Assembly (NCBI GenBank): GCA_030062745.1 | Contig: CP099840.1 | Span: 14,663,437 to 14,727,436 of the forward strand | DNA length: 64,000 nt | Reading direction: 5' to 3' | DNA from: Capitulum mitella | Lineage: Eukaryota > Arthropoda > Thecostraca > Pollicipedomorpha > Pollicipedidae | Shown: one piece after another, positions 35,490 to 47,281 of the stretch | How positions within the stretch are numbered: position 1 is the stretch's first letter | Layout: every line of letters starts with the position of its first letter | Notes under the pieces: model-generated | Seen by the model: the letters and a program-made list of their open reading frames with translations, nothing else | What the model was told of the DNA's origin: nothing | The model's database searches: none | Position numbers and translations under genes: made by a program

Positions 35490-36075
35490 TTCTTTATTCC
35501 ATCTTCGTCAGTTTTCACCGTCCCAGTTTCCGTAAAGATCTCCCACCTTCTGTCTGTTCCCACGGTGTCAGCAAGTCCTCCTCGGTGTCCCTGGATCTCC
35601 ATCCGTTTCAGTCGACATCCTTCGATCTAGCTCGATCTCCATTAGTCTCTGTCGTCTCCTTTGGTCTCCATCAGCCCATCAGTCTTTCGGTCCCTCTAAA
35701 TCTTGTTTGATGTCCATCGTTCTCTGTCGGTCTGAGCCGGTCTCCGTCGATGTTCCTTTTGGTCTTTACCGGTCTCCACCGCTCTCCACCTGTTTCCGTC
35801 GATCTCCGTTTGTCTGTCGATCTCTGTCATTCTCTGCCGGTCTCCTCGGCGTCCCTCAATCTTCCTCAAATTTACTAAGTCTTCCTTTGTTTCCCACAGT
35901 CAATCGTTTTTATCTCTTTGTCGTCTTTCTGTCTTCGTCTCACTCCCTGCATCTATATCTCTGTCTTTTAGTATCTGATATCATCTGTCTATTTTGATGT
36001 TGCCATAATAGACAGACATCAGTTTAATGTCTGTCTCTGTGTGTCTCTGTTTGTGTCTGTCTATCTGCTTCTGAA
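35490..36075 (+). repeat. Pyrimidine-rich degenerate minisatellite (TCTCCGTCGAT-like)
   Basis: Strong strand asymmetry: mainly C and T on the plus strand, with a recurring ~12-bp theme such as 'ccggtctccg' or 'cgatctc'. It ends in TGTCTGTCTCTGTGTGTC-like simple sequence. The open frames here are a by-product of the repeat. Confidence 0.75.
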
Positions 36076-36219
36076 TCTAGCCGACCCTATATGTCTATTA
36101 TGGCGACAGTTTTAGTCCTGTAACGTATTGGAAATCCCGAAATTAGAGGCAGCGTCAAGGTCAAACCGAATGCGATGGAATCATACAAATTCTAGTTAAG
36201 AGCAAAAACAAGCCCAAGA

Positions 36220-36375
36220 CGCATATGGAACATCCAGACATTGCGTATCGGAGGAGGAAGGGGTCGTGACAGGCATTTATGCCTAAAGTTCAGAGAAATG
36301 AGGTTAGAAAGGTATTACGGGAGGCAAATTACGGAAGGATGACTTCCGTAAATCATAGATGGCTTAATGGCGTAT
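36220..36375 (-). mobile_element. Fragment of the hAT-like element seen at 22,231-23,421
   Basis: Read on the minus strand, this matches 23,220-23,375: 'ggaagtcatccttccgtaatttgcctcccgtaatacc' in pieces, 'ggcataaatgcct', and 'cgatacgcaatgtctggatg'. It shows that the family is dispersed. Confidence 0.7.
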
Positions 36376-38046
36376 TAAAGATGGCTTTTTAGCATTTCCG
36401 GCTTGGTTTCCGATTGCGAACGGAGAAATAATGCCAAGGACGCACGCAGCAGCTATTTTTTTCTGAAAGGAGGTAGAAGCAAAAATGCACAAAGTGCTGG
36501 CAGGTAGGCCCTCCTTCCGCAATTCCTTGTCTCTTGTACATCCAGACAGACTGTTAGGAGCGGCGGCACGCATGGTTTGCATGATTGGCGGCATGGTTTG
36601 AACACACAAAACGGAGAGTCCGCTCTTGGATGTGTCTCTGAATAATTCCTTAATGCGCCGGAGCGACTTTTGTCATGTTGACGGCTTTTTATCCCTGTAA
36701 ACCTCTATTTAGTAAAAAGATACTTTGTCATCTGCATCTGACAGTGTGTAATCGCCATTTGAGACTCTGCATGACGTTCTGCCAGGCCTGTGTTTTCGGT
36801 CTGACCTATGTGTGGCAAAGTCTCAGGTCACGTAATCCGCAAACATGACCTGATGTTAAACGCATACGAGAGAAGCCGTCGTGAACGTAATAACCATTAT
36901 CTGGAGCGCATTCGTGCAATCTTTCACGACTGCACCAATACTTTTGCTCAAGTTGCAGCGCATTTACCGCAGCTTAGCGTTCAAATTCTACAACAGGGTC
37001 GCGGATAACCCTTGTTTGCTTTTTGGAAAAAATTAACAAACACAAATAATAAAAGTCAGATAATCACTTGAGAACAACTATCACTCTTGGCTGGCTTACG
37101 GTCACAATGGGTCACATGACCTAAGATCACGAGGTCACGTTCTGATAGTTGGCCTTAAAACAAACGACGATTCCAAAAATGGATGCAATGGTAATTTTTT
37201 AAGCAAATAATATATTTTGTCGTCATAACTGGACTTATTTTACCCGGTTTATCCACCACGAACGACACCCCTTACCATGCAATGGCCTAAAATGGCGGAG
37301 ACGATAACTCCCAAACCATGAGTCTGACCGGTCTGAAATTCGAAAGCCATGTTTGGCATCCAAGACAATGCCTGGGACCAACGAACAGGAAACTCTCAGA
37401 GATGAGGATGTCAGTTTGCCCTCCTGACAGATTGATTTGCCCTAGAATGCCCCAGCTATATTTTACGTGAAGTTTAGTAATCTGAGTCTGAACTTGTGCC
37501 ATAAATTGAGACGGTGGAACCGAACACATGCGCACCAGCAGGACAACATAGCGCCGAGATCAACCAGCAGCAGATCACAGTAACAGGGGAATAAACCAGC
37601 GGTAGGGCACAATAGCAGCGAGAAGAACCGAGAGCGGAACACAGCACTACCGAGATGAGCAAGCGACGGAAGGGACTAACGGAGGGACACCGTACCAGCG
37701 AGACGAAGCAGCAGCGAAACATAATAGCAGGGAGATGAACCGGAGGAGGGCGGAACTTCGTAATATCATGGTCACAACCCAACAGGTACGTAACAGCAAC
37801 TTGCGTGGAAGCTAAGACGCAGTGAAGCCTGGAGTTGGCATCTTCAGAACAAGAAAAATGCCCTCCGTCAAATTAACATGTTACTGCGTCCTGGTTCGAA
37901 ATTCTATGGTCTCCAAGCAGGGGCGTGGAGCTCATTCACGGCTGACGGGGCGACTGGGGCGGGGGAGGGAGTGAGGGAAGGCAAGGAAGCATTTTGGATG
38001 AATTCTTTCAAGTTAACACTCATATGGTTATGCATTGTACAGTACA
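36376..38046. other. No gene; one degenerate purine-rich repeat
   Basis: At 37,520-37,755 a degenerate ~40-bp theme ('agcgagatgaaccag', 'gcacaatagcagcgag') repeats several times. A plus-strand frame at 36,808-37,008 is not recognisable. Otherwise nothing is seen; this is the flank downstream of the SOBP-like gene. Confidence 0.45.
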
Positions 38047-38047
38047 A

Positions 38048-38053
38048 TTTATT
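38048..38053 (-). terminator. Candidate poly(A) signal AATAAA of the SOBP-like gene
   Basis: The first clear AATAAA I see on the minus strand after the stop codon, about 430 nt downstream. It would give a short 3' UTR. No transcript evidence is available. Confidence 0.3.
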
Positions 38054-38479
38054 ATACGGCCAATGCCATTTTTCCCGACATTATAGGGTCAACATTACAA
38101 AATACAAATTGGGCCTGGTTCCGGAAATTCTTGGAAAAGGATGGAAGGAACTGGAAGCCTGAAATCCGAAACCGGAAACACACGCCTTGTGTCTCCCTAA
38201 TGCTTGAATCAAATTCTGAAATGGAATAGATTGCATCCAAATTAGCCTTTACCTCGACGAAGCAAAGGTTACGTGATTCATGACAACCGTGAACCGCGAG
38301 TAATTATAAAGATCGTCTTAAACTAAAGTGGGGTCTGATCGAAACGAAGGAAAAACTGTCACAGAAATAGAGAAAAAGTGCGCCGCTAAGATATATTGAA
38401 CAAAACGTTAATAACACCACGACACATTTCAGAAACACATACGGCAGTCTTGACAAATCTACGATTGGCTCACAAAGCA

Positions 38480-38877
38480 TCAGTCAAAATCATCCTCCTC
38501 CATTTTGATTTTCCTGGGATGATCGGTTTTCCGCTTTCGCACGGTGAGGTCCAGTCCCTCTGTGTCGGATCCGGAAGCCGACTCCTTTTCCAGCTCTCGT
38601 TTTAGGATTGGACAGTCGGCGGGCGCGGCCGTCGGCGCGCCAGCGGCCTCCGACGGCGGTGGCGGGGGCGGCTCTCGGCGCTGGGCGCGGGCCAGCAGCT
38701 CTTGACACACGCTCTCAGGTACCGGGATCGGCAGAGGCAGAGGCACCGGCACCGCCACCGGCACCGGTACCGGCAGCAACACCGTCACTGGCGGCAGGCC
38801 GGCCGGCAGCGGCGCTCCCAGCAGCGGCTGCAGCAGGTGGTACCGCTGCCAGGCGGCGGCTGGCGGCAGCGGCCGCT

Positions 38878-38914
<37 letters not shown>

Positions 38915-39416
38915 CGGTGGCGGCGGCGGCGGCGGCGGCTGCAGCGGCGGTGGCGGCGACGGCGGCACTGGCCGCTCCCGGATGCCGGCGGCCGACAGCT
39001 GGCCGGCCAGCGAAGCGGCCGGCGCGGTGCCGGTGGCGGCCGGCGGCGGCGGCTGAGGACGCGCCGGCGCCGACGGCCGCCGGCGGGCGCGCTCCCGCAG
39101 CTCCAACACCGGCATGGTGTGACTGCGCGCGCGGACGCCGCGGCCGGCCGGTCGCTGCAGCTCGGGCCGCGGCCGCCGCAGCCGGCGTCGCTCGGCAGCC
39201 AGCGGCCCGCCGTTCTCGTCCGTGGACAGCGGCGCCGCCTCACCGGACACGGTGGCGCCGCCTACCAGCGGCCGCTCGCGCTGCCACATTTCCGGCGTGA
39301 TGAGCGTTTCTTTGGAGGAGCGTGACACCAGCTCCCGCAGCTGGGGCAGCATCTGAAGGTGGGCTTCCGTCTCCTTGCAGAAAATGTTCATCTTGTACGC
39401 GTTCAGACAGCTCTCG
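38480..39416 (-). CDS. Sobp: SOBP homologue, last exon (second FCS finger end, proline-rich region, C-terminus)
   Basis: SOBP (sine oculis binding protein) is a nuclear protein thought to act as a Six-family cofactor. The exon begins after a pyrimidine-rich acceptor (CCTCTTGTTACAG) with one base that completes a Ser codon. It then encodes SESCLNAYKMNIFCKETEAHL, the conserved C-terminal half of the second FCS-type zinc finger (human: [21 protein letters not shown]). A low-complexity region follows with a run of more than 20 Pro. Next is the family hallmark of alternating Pro with Val, Ile or Leu (PVPVPVAVPVPLPLPIPVP, as in human SOBP). The end carries a SUMO-interaction-like GLDLTV, a basic RKRK, and IKMEEDDFD before the stop. 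The encoded 311 residues are much shorter than the human counterpart region, which is also proline-rich. Antisense frames are shadows. Confidence 0.9.
38879..38940 (-). repeat. Trinucleotide (GGC/GCC)n tract inside the SOBP exon
   Basis: A near-pure GGC-type repeat on the plus strand, interrupted by GGT. On the coding strand it reads as the polyproline run. Such tracts change length easily, so this segment may be polymorphic. Confidence 0.85.
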
Positions 39417-42209
39417 CTGTAACAAGAGGCGGAACTGAGGTCGAGCTGTCCGGACGGACAGCCCCGGGTGGTCTCGGGCCCACAAGACCTCATTCCCGGT
39501 TACAGTTAACTTGGCTGTTATGAACTGGGACCCAGTTCCGGGCCATGGAATATGACGCATGGCAGCGATATACAAAATCATCCCTGCTAACCTACATATA
39601 CTGCACTTCAGCGAACGTTAATGCAATTAGTTAAGATTGCTATACGATACTTCCTGCTACGAAGGCGTCCGCAAAATTCAGGACTGTTCCGGGGACCGTG
39701 AATACAACAGAAATCTTTCGTTCAAGTGGACCAAACAGAGCTAATCTCGTCGCAAATAAATATGTGGCGTGCCTTTTGAAGCGTTTTAAAGGTGGAACCG
39801 CGATAGAGCAGCATGGGACGCGTCTTTTCTCACTAATTTCAATTTTGCGTCTTCGGCCGTCTTGAAATGCATGTGTCGAAGCGCGCGAGTCGTTAATTCG
39901 CCCTGCCTTTTGACGTAGACTTCAAATTTGGGATAACAGTGCCTGAAAGAGTTAAGTTTAAGAATGAGGGTAGGCTTTGAGAAATGGCACATTGTTCGGT
40001 GGATAGTTTTAAGCCGCATGCTTTCGTAATAAGTCCGCTTTTCCTCTCTAGTCCCATTAAAAAGGAACGGCGTGGAGATCCGCAAATCGTGATTTAAGCT
40101 TGATTTGCTTTCTTCATTCCATCATGAAGGTCCAGTTTTGATGCAACAAGCTGAAGCGCGGCCTTGTGCAAAATTCAATTCTGCCTCCTGCTCATGTGAC
40201 ACGGAGTTATAATGTGTTCATCGTGACGTGAGCTTGACGTATGACCTTAAGCTCAATTTCAAGATCACCATTTCTTGGAGTGAGCAGGAGCGCATAGTTT
40301 CACATCAGACTCGCTCCGGTAGAAGCAGCAGAACTGAAGATAACAAATAACAGATATCCATTACGAATCCGGACGCATCGTTTGTGACAAAGATATAACC
40401 ATGATTTCCTCACTGATAGAAAGCTCATTAAAAGACACTACATAGGTATAAGCCAATTTTCATGCACTTAAACAAATTCAAAACTTAAGCTGACGGAACT
40501 TTGCAAGATTGTCGTTTACGAACTCATCCAAAATACTGCATAAAAATATGAACAAGCTCATATCAGACGTTACAGCCTTTTATACTCCACTGGGCGTCCA
40601 GTGCGCCTAGAAGCACAGTTTATGATGTCCTTAAGTTCTGTGATGAGCGACGTATAATGTTGACCACAACAGAGTTGGTAGAAAACCTCTGAAACTGAAT
40701 GGAATCAGGAGGAAGGCCCAGTGAACGCGGAGACGGAAAAGTGGCCGTATCCTCGCGTGTCGTGGCGTGGCGGCGTCCCCGCCGGATAATCCAAAAGACA
40801 AAAAAAAGTTCCTTAAAAGCATGCGTTGCAGGGAGGCAGTGGCATGCATAACCGAACGTGCGGTTACATCACATGGTCATAATACTCTCAACACCTGGTT
40901 TAGGCAAGATGATCGTTATCGAAAAACCAAGACTAGACATTTGTCCCGTGCTTATACACGAGGGTAATAAAACGGCTGCTGTAATGAAAGACAAATCTGG
41001 TTCTACGTGTACGGAAGGCAACATGCCTGGGCATGGCGGTTTTACAAAGGGGTACCCGGTGAAGGTCCTGGAAAGGCGTGATGCAAGGTGAAAAGGAGCT
41101 TCCCAAGTAAATTAATGGTTTAGCTGGTCGTCTATAAAACGGATGCCTTAAAGCCCGTGTTCTGCAAACATTTTTCGCGATTCTTTTTTGTGATGAAATG
41201 GTGGCTTGTGAAGTAATGATTTGAATGGTGATGAGTGAAAATAAAACTATATTTATTATTTTTTTCGGCAAATGCAAACACATTGCAACAGTGAACGTTG
41301 ACTTTTGCCGCGGAAACTGAATTCGTAAGGTAGTGGTACCTCTGTTAGCTCCAAAATATCCAGAGGTTTATTTTTCGCTTTGACCTGGCCTAGCTGCCTC
41401 TCATTGCAAGTGCCTTATGTAACCAGGGAGCTAAACAATGCACACTGTCCCATCTTAGGCCTATTGAAGATATATTGGAGAACCTGGAACAAAAGCTGTA
41501 AGACGGCGACTGGAGAATTCCAAATGGCGAGCAGGTCATGAACACGAATGGTCGTGGTCTGAAACTCCTGGATAAGGAGTTTCAAGGAAGACAAGTGCCC
41601 CCCCCCCGAGCGTTTACAGGCAGCAGACACCCAGTCAGCGGAGTTCCACGAAAAACAAAGCAAGTAAAACATATTTACACCTCGGTTCATGCATGGTGTT
41701 ATTGTCTGTACCCATTATTCCCGGAACTGTGATAAAAATACGGTCGTCGGATTCATACGGCCGTCTTAGTTGTGGTCGCTGGAGCAGTTTAATAAGTTTG
41801 CGGGCAAAACCTAGGGTATGAAGCGAAAAACAACAGCGGTGAAAGAATGCATATACAAAGGCTTGGGATCCACCGCATACCATGTAACCATCACGTGAAG
41901 ACGTTCTCCTGGTGTAGTCAATGAAGGGTGTTGTTGAATAATGTTTATCGCTGTTACACATAACAAATTGTGCATGCGCAGTGTTGCAACAGACGACGCT
42001 GGCGAGTGGCGAGTGAAGGAGAAACGGATGATTTGTGGTTCACTGCTTGAAAACACAATTAAAAAGAAGAAAAGCTCCTGATAAACACGATGAACTGTCA
42101 ACGGATACCAACCATCGCGCATGTATAGTAAGCGGCCATAGATTTATGGCTGATGCACACGTCGAGAAAGAAAATAGGCACTTCAAAATCTGGAGAGTTC
42201 TTTGCTTAC
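39417..42209 (-). other. Intron of the SOBP-like gene (last intron)
   Basis: Bounded by the donor GTAAGC after exon 3 and the acceptor TTACAG before the last exon, both phase 2. No repeat family or nested gene was recognised. A 99-codon minus-strand frame near 39,786-40,085 lacks any domain. Confidence 0.75.
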
Positions 42210-42314
42210 CTACAAAACTGCAGCTGTTGGTCGCCGTTGACGTACTCAATGTTTAGCGTGTCCCGTATATTTTTGCACCAGTCGCACAGCTTTGTCTTCC
42301 GAAAGTTTGCCACT
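42210..42314 (-). CDS. Sobp: SOBP homologue, exon with N-terminal half of the second FCS zinc finger
   Basis: A 105-nt exon between the acceptor TTGTTTTACAG and the donor GTAAGC. Translation is VANFRKTKLCDWCKNIRD… ending …NGDQQLQFC, where human SOBP has LLVCDWCKHIRHTKEYLDF…RRLQFCS. It supplies the CDWC pair and the FC of the second FCS finger; the remaining SxxC comes from the next exon. Phase 2 at both ends fits its neighbours: AG|A gives Arg at the upstream junction and AG|C gives Ser at the downstream one. The linker between the two fingers is much shorter than in human SOBP, where an extra ~30 residues lie between them. Confidence 0.92.
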
Positions 42315-42554
42315 CTGTAAAACAATGGGATACAGAGACATGTAAACTTAGAAAACTTCCATCGACATTGAGAAGTTTTCTTGAGGTTGGGCTTTTAAAG
42401 GGAATGCTCCGAGTTTGTTGACTTCCGTAAATAAACTTGGTTGGTTTTAAAGATGTCGCTCATGGTGTTTTCAGTGCTCGTTTTGTAGTGCCCATCTGTA
42501 ATTTTTCATGGGACCCTCTGGACTATTCTCATGCTCGGAAACACAGAGCCTGTG

Positions 42555-42925
42555 ACTGAGCAGATGAACAGTAACGGGTCACCATTATCCTGATCAAATG
42601 AACAGAGGCTGAGTACCGCTAGCACAATGATTTGAAAAACATCACAGCACGGTTGTCATGATCATATAAATAGCAGCAAAGTATCGCTACCATGATCACA
42701 TAGCAGCACTTAAGCACCGTTATCCTCATCAAATAAACAGCGGTGCAGTAGCAACAGAGTATTGTTATCTTTATCAAATACGCAGCAACAGGGAACCGTT
42801 ATCATAATCAAGATGTCGATAACAATCAGGATAATCTAATCAGGATAACAAGGGAATCACGATCATGATCAGCTGCACACAAGCAATGCGCCGTTATCCT
42901 GATCCGGCTATGGTGATGATGAGTC
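42555..42925. repeat. Degenerate minisatellite, ~45-50 bp unit
   Basis: A theme of CCGTTATCCTGATCAAAT with 'agcagca' spacers recurs roughly eight times with drift. Near 42,835-42,860 the motif also appears inverted (CAGGATAATC, CAGGATAACA). Confidence 0.7.
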
Positions 42926-42964
42926 AAAACATAAAGCTACGTTCCGTCAGAAAGCTGCATTGCG

Positions 42965-43165
42965 TAACACGAAGGCAGTGATCACATTGCCCCATCACGC
43001 TCGCCTGGTGATCAAATAGTGCCTGGTTCGAGTCCGGGAAGAGCCGACATTTCCCGTCCCTCGTGACAGCCGGCGTAAAAGCCTGCGACATCAAGTAACC
43101 CTGACACTTCGTAACACGTGGTTAGTCTAAAACGTCGATAAAAACCCCAATAACCAACCGAACAA
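42965..43165 (+). mobile_element. tRNA-derived SINE-like element
   Basis: Contains GGTTCGAGTCC, a perfect RNA polymerase III B box, within a T-arm that folds (CCTGG, loop TTCGAGT, CCGGG). An anticodon-stem-like ATCAC…GTGAT lies upstream. The A box is weak. Downstream is a non-tRNA tail with 'ccctcgtgacagccggcgtaaaagcc' in pieces, ending in an A-rich 'ataaaaaccccaataacc'. Poor acceptor and D arms argue against a functional tRNA gene. Confidence 0.5.
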
Positions 43166-43981
43166 CTTAACTGACACTGCAAAAACCAACAGACCTAACC
43201 TCAAATTGCCGATTTTTTTTTCTCGCAAAATAGCACGATTTACATTTCACAAGACCTAAAAGACTACTGACAGCCATTTTAAGATTCATCAAAATTTTCT
43301 ACGAAGTAAGTCCAGGCAGAAACGCAAAATCAGGGGCTCTTCAGACTGGTTTCACGTGAGATGCTCTGGCCTTTCCAAGTGAATGGTATTGGTAGCCAGG
43401 ATACCTGATTGGCAGCGAACCACGGAGAGCCCAGCAGGCTGCACTGAAGGTAGGACTTTTGGTATTTCAATGTGCATCCGCACCCGCTCTGATACAACTC
43501 AGTGGAAAGTTTTTATGGGCTCACTTTGGCAGTCAACCAAGACATTGCCATGTAGTTTTCTTGAAATAACGGAATGAATTAAAACGCAGTCTGTCACATC
43601 AAATTTTTCCGTTGTGCGAACCCCAACGTTAACGAAAGTTATATCTTCACAGTCCGTCCTGGCAGTTCTGAAAAGACTATTCTTGCACAATCGTCCTGAA
43701 AAAGAGGTGAAATTGACGAGCCGGCCGAACTAATTACAGCATTCAGAAATATTTTGGGTCTTACGCTGATGCTGAAAAGGTCGCTCGAAACTGATCTGCC
43801 TGCGTGCGGCATATTCCTTTAGACTGAGAAAACGACTTGAAAACATCTTACAAGCTTATTTTAAACCAGTTTTAGGTATCACATTCTAGCTTGAAACCTC
43901 TGCTGAATCTCTTGCTAAACCAATCTCCCGCGCGAAATTGCAGGGCTCATTGTAAACCAGCAGATGTTCTATAATTGTCAC

Positions 43982-45995
43982 TAGGGATGCACCGGATCGG
44001 GGGTTTTACGATCCGGCCGGACACAGGATATGTCGGATTGGGGCGCCGGATATCCGGCCGGGTATCCGGCCGGATACCGGATATTATGATTGCCTTTTTA
44101 TTTGCTATTTTTACTGCACAATGGAACGAAAAAGGCTGAATGGAAAAAGAAAGATATGAAAAACCGAAAAAAATTGAACAAAAAAATGTTAACAGTTGTG
44201 AATCGTTCCCTAGTGCATACACTTACTGTTAGGTTTCCAGAGATTTTTCTGCAAAAAAAGATAAATGAAGAAGGAAGGAACACAACAGTCATAGCGGAAC
44301 CCACCACCTCTCACTGCAGGCAATAGCAAAGGCAACGGTTTAGGAATTGGGGGGGGACAAGCTGGCTGCAATCCACCAAGTACAGGTATGACGACGGGTA
44401 AAAATTACTTTTTCGGGCGTTGCATGACAACGCAAGGTTGAAAGGCTTTTGCTGGATTTCATAGTTCAAGAAATCGTGTCGCCAATAGAAAATACCGACC
44501 TGATACCTTAAAAATAAGGGGACCAATCCCCACTTCTGGAAAACTGCGGGGCGCATGTCCCCCGCAGCCCCCGATGAGATTACGCCATGGGCAAAAGCTC
44601 CAGGATACGCAGAATGCCATTACAGCCAGCCCCTTCGTAGGACTAGAATACCTGATTTTATAAGCATTATCTATGATTATTACCCCGTCCCCGACTGGGG
44701 GGGCAGTTAACTGCTCCCCCCAGGTTTTTTTCTGAGATTGCGAGAGAACCAACAAACACAGCGTCACGAAACTTTGTGTACCTTTTGCTCCATCAATTTT
44801 ACATCTCGTGTAAAATTTTGACCTCAGGTCAGGTCAGGTCAAACAGACCTATGCCCGAAAAAGTTTAGCGCCCTCTAACTTTTTCGCAAAACAAGATATC
44901 TCAATAATACTTTCAGGGATTAATGAACGTGATAGATGCAACAAATCTGCCATCTCAGATTTTTCGGAATTTTCCGGGTCATTGAGCTAATGTCAAGCCC
45001 ATTTTTAACACATGTCGTCGTTTTTCGGGAATTGACGGAATATTTCATAACATTTTTAGTGTGGAGTGAAGCAGACATCTAGTTACTGTCATTGGGCAAA
45101 GTATCAATGACTTCCAGCCATTGACCTGAGGTAAGGTCACGAATAACTGTAGTGAGCCAGAATGTACCACCGTCAAAATCCGCGATCAATTACTCAGAAT
45201 GGGTAGAAAATGGCAGGACTAGCTTGCACAGACGTAAGTAATACCAGGAACCTCAAAAAGTTTGAAACAGTAGCATATTTTGGAAATAAACAGGCTCTCG
45301 CCAATAAAGCTCCGCCAATTGTGTAAATTGCTAACTAATGAATTTTTCCGAAATTTAGGCATGAAAAACCATCACAAGAACCACTAAGATCAATAAAATA
45401 TACATAGATCGTCTTTTTTCGCGAAAATAAAGGGACGCTAAAATTAGTTCCCGTCAATTTGGTACAGCATACAGCAGCAGCGCGCGCGTAGCAGCCGCCG
45501 CGAGAAATGCCGTGTCTTTAACTCAACGTTTCGGCGTATATATTGAACAAATCTGGGAAATTAGACGTGTATCGGCATCTGGGGACCTTTACTTGTGTGC
45601 TGGTGCCTTTACCTAAGTTTTTTTAGTCACAGTCCTTGAGATTCAGGCCATTTCTCGGTCTCATGCAGTCGGCTATGAGAAAACATATATATAGGGCGTA
45701 AATTGCTTACATATTACCTAAAACTAAAAATGAGACCAGTTTCGAGCTCTACGCGTCACAAGCTTTCCAACGGTATGCTTATTTTTATCGTGCGACCAAC
45801 CGTTCGTGAGGTAGGGGGGCCCCCCAGTCACCCGTGTTCGAAACGGACCGACGGTCGTGCGCGGGTTAAGGCCTGTGTCTTGAAATATATTGCCCCTTAA
45901 TGCATTTGTATCAGGGAATTCGAGAAAGCTGGAAAATATTTGGAAATAGGAAGATAATTTACCACAAAATGGGTTGCTGAGCATATGCTGACTAC
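43982..45995 (+). mobile_element. hAT non-autonomous element, copy 2, 3'-truncated, with family A inserted
   Basis: Starts TAGGGATGCACCGGATCGGG with GGATATCCGGCCGG subterminal repeats, as in copy 1 (26,158). Homology continues through 'gaatgccattacag' (44,612; 26,530 in copy 1) to 44,680, breaks for the family A element, and resumes at about 45,870 ('ttggaaataggaagat', 'gctgagcatatgctgact'). It fades near 45,995, so the right terminus is missing. No transposase is seen. Confidence 0.8.
44684..45865 (-). mobile_element. TTAA-type element family A, copy 4, inserted in hAT copy 2
   Basis: Flanks are TTAC (probably mutated TTAA, 44,680-44,683) and TTAA (45,866-45,869). Ends are CCCGTCCCCGACTGGGG and GGTCGTGCGCGGG; the interior is the reverse complement of copy 1 throughout. 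Hairpins GGGGGGCAGTTAACTGC on the left and a G/C-run pair on the right (45,817-45,826) lie inside the ends. An AGGTCAGGTCAGGTCA triple half-site occurs near 44,826. Confidence 0.85.
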
Positions 45996-46545
45996 CTTTT
46001 CAAAGCTTTCACGGAAGGTTTTCAAAACACTCGTGAAACATCGTCCCATCTAGTCTTTCCTGCTTTCTCATCATAACGTAAAATTGGCCGAATACATCTT
46101 AGTTTAACCTCAGCATATGCTACCCTTTGTGTACTAGGAATGGTTTCAAATTTGTATGCACAACCAAGGGCGCAGCCAGGAGGAAGCAACTGTCGTCTCT
46201 AGAACCTCTGAAGTCGTGGTGCTTCTTTGATACTGAGGACGAATACAATAGTTGCTATGCCAAGGGCTTTCTGTTTATTGTCTATTGTCTATTTCGACAG
46301 AAAGGTAAGCCCTCATTTCCGACTGTACTCCAAACAAGGGAGGACAGTAGCCTATAGTACACAGATGTCACCATCGTCGTCAAGATCTGGTTAGATATAA
46401 TGGTAAATTTTCGAGAACGAGACCGTTCGATGTCCGATTTCACACCGCGATCAAAAAAAGAAAACTTGTAACTGTACAGTGTACAGTTAACAAGTTTTCT
46501 TTAAGTGTACAGTGAAGCTCTGCTAAACCACTTTTGGAGAGAGCA

Positions 46546-46985
46546 CTTATCCCTAGAAGCAGGGGCGTCGATTTCTGTAAACGATTGGGAGGACCGAGCC
46601 GAGGGTCCAAAAACACATCTTCCCCAAATGTGGGTTTCTCAACGGATTTAACCCACTTTATTTTGACCAACGGAAACTTGGGTTTTTGTTACTATTTATG
46701 AAGTACAAAATTGCACTTATCCCCATGTATGTATATATATATACATATATATATATACATATACAAAAGACAGAAAGATAGATAGATGCATCGCTTTAGA
46801 CTTCATTCCTTATTTTCTGCCTATCTCTTATCTATTGAGGCCGATTTTTCGCTACTATTACTCATTCACTTTCAAAACCGGCAGAAAATATTGGGTGGGT
46901 CCAAATCAACATTGGGTGGGACTAAATCGACATTGGGTGGGCCAGAGCCCCATCAAAAGAATACAAATCGACACCCCTACCTAGA
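46546..46985 (+). mobile_element. Dispersed short element, family F, copy 1
   Basis: Runs from 'agcaggggcgtcgattt' to 'aaatcgacacccctacc', whose ends are inverted (GGGGCGTCGATTT against AAATCGACACCCC). The interior matches 60,930-61,310 and 61,395-61,775: 'ccccaaatgtg', 'ttattttgaccaac', an AT microsatellite, 'cattgggtggg', 'aaaagaatacaaatc'. In this copy the 'cattgggtgggaccaaatc' piece is triplicated. Confidence 0.75.
46723..46765. repeat. TA/TATG microsatellite within family F copy 1
   Basis: An alternating ATGTATATATATACATATAT tract at the same relative place as the (TA)n tract of family F copy 2. Confidence 0.85.
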
Positions 46986-47281
46986 AGTCGTTTGAAGAGG
47001 CCCTTTCCACCATTCACTTAGCATGCAGTGGTGTTGAAAACATGTCCGGATTGTGTCACACATTTGCGTTGCCATACCGCTATTGGTGGTGGTCCCTGAT
47101 ATGCATGATTTCAAAATGAAATCCAACAGAAGCTAAAACTATATATATATATACATATGCTTCATGCTCAATGGCCAGTAGGTCTTATATTCCGTTTCAC
47201 TTCGTTCGGTAAATTAAAGATCAAATTGCCATGCTGCTGGTATGTACTCTTTCATAACGTTTCGGAAAATCTATTCCCATC

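Noticed and set aside
38608-39325. Long plus-strand frames (230 and 207 codons) over the SOBP exon
   Set aside because: They are antisense shadows of the GC-rich proline-coding exon, with Ala and Arg runs caused by the trinucleotide repeat and no domain.
42990-43050. Functional tRNA gene
   Set aside because: Only the B box and T arm are good; acceptor and D arms do not pair, so a SINE head is more likely.
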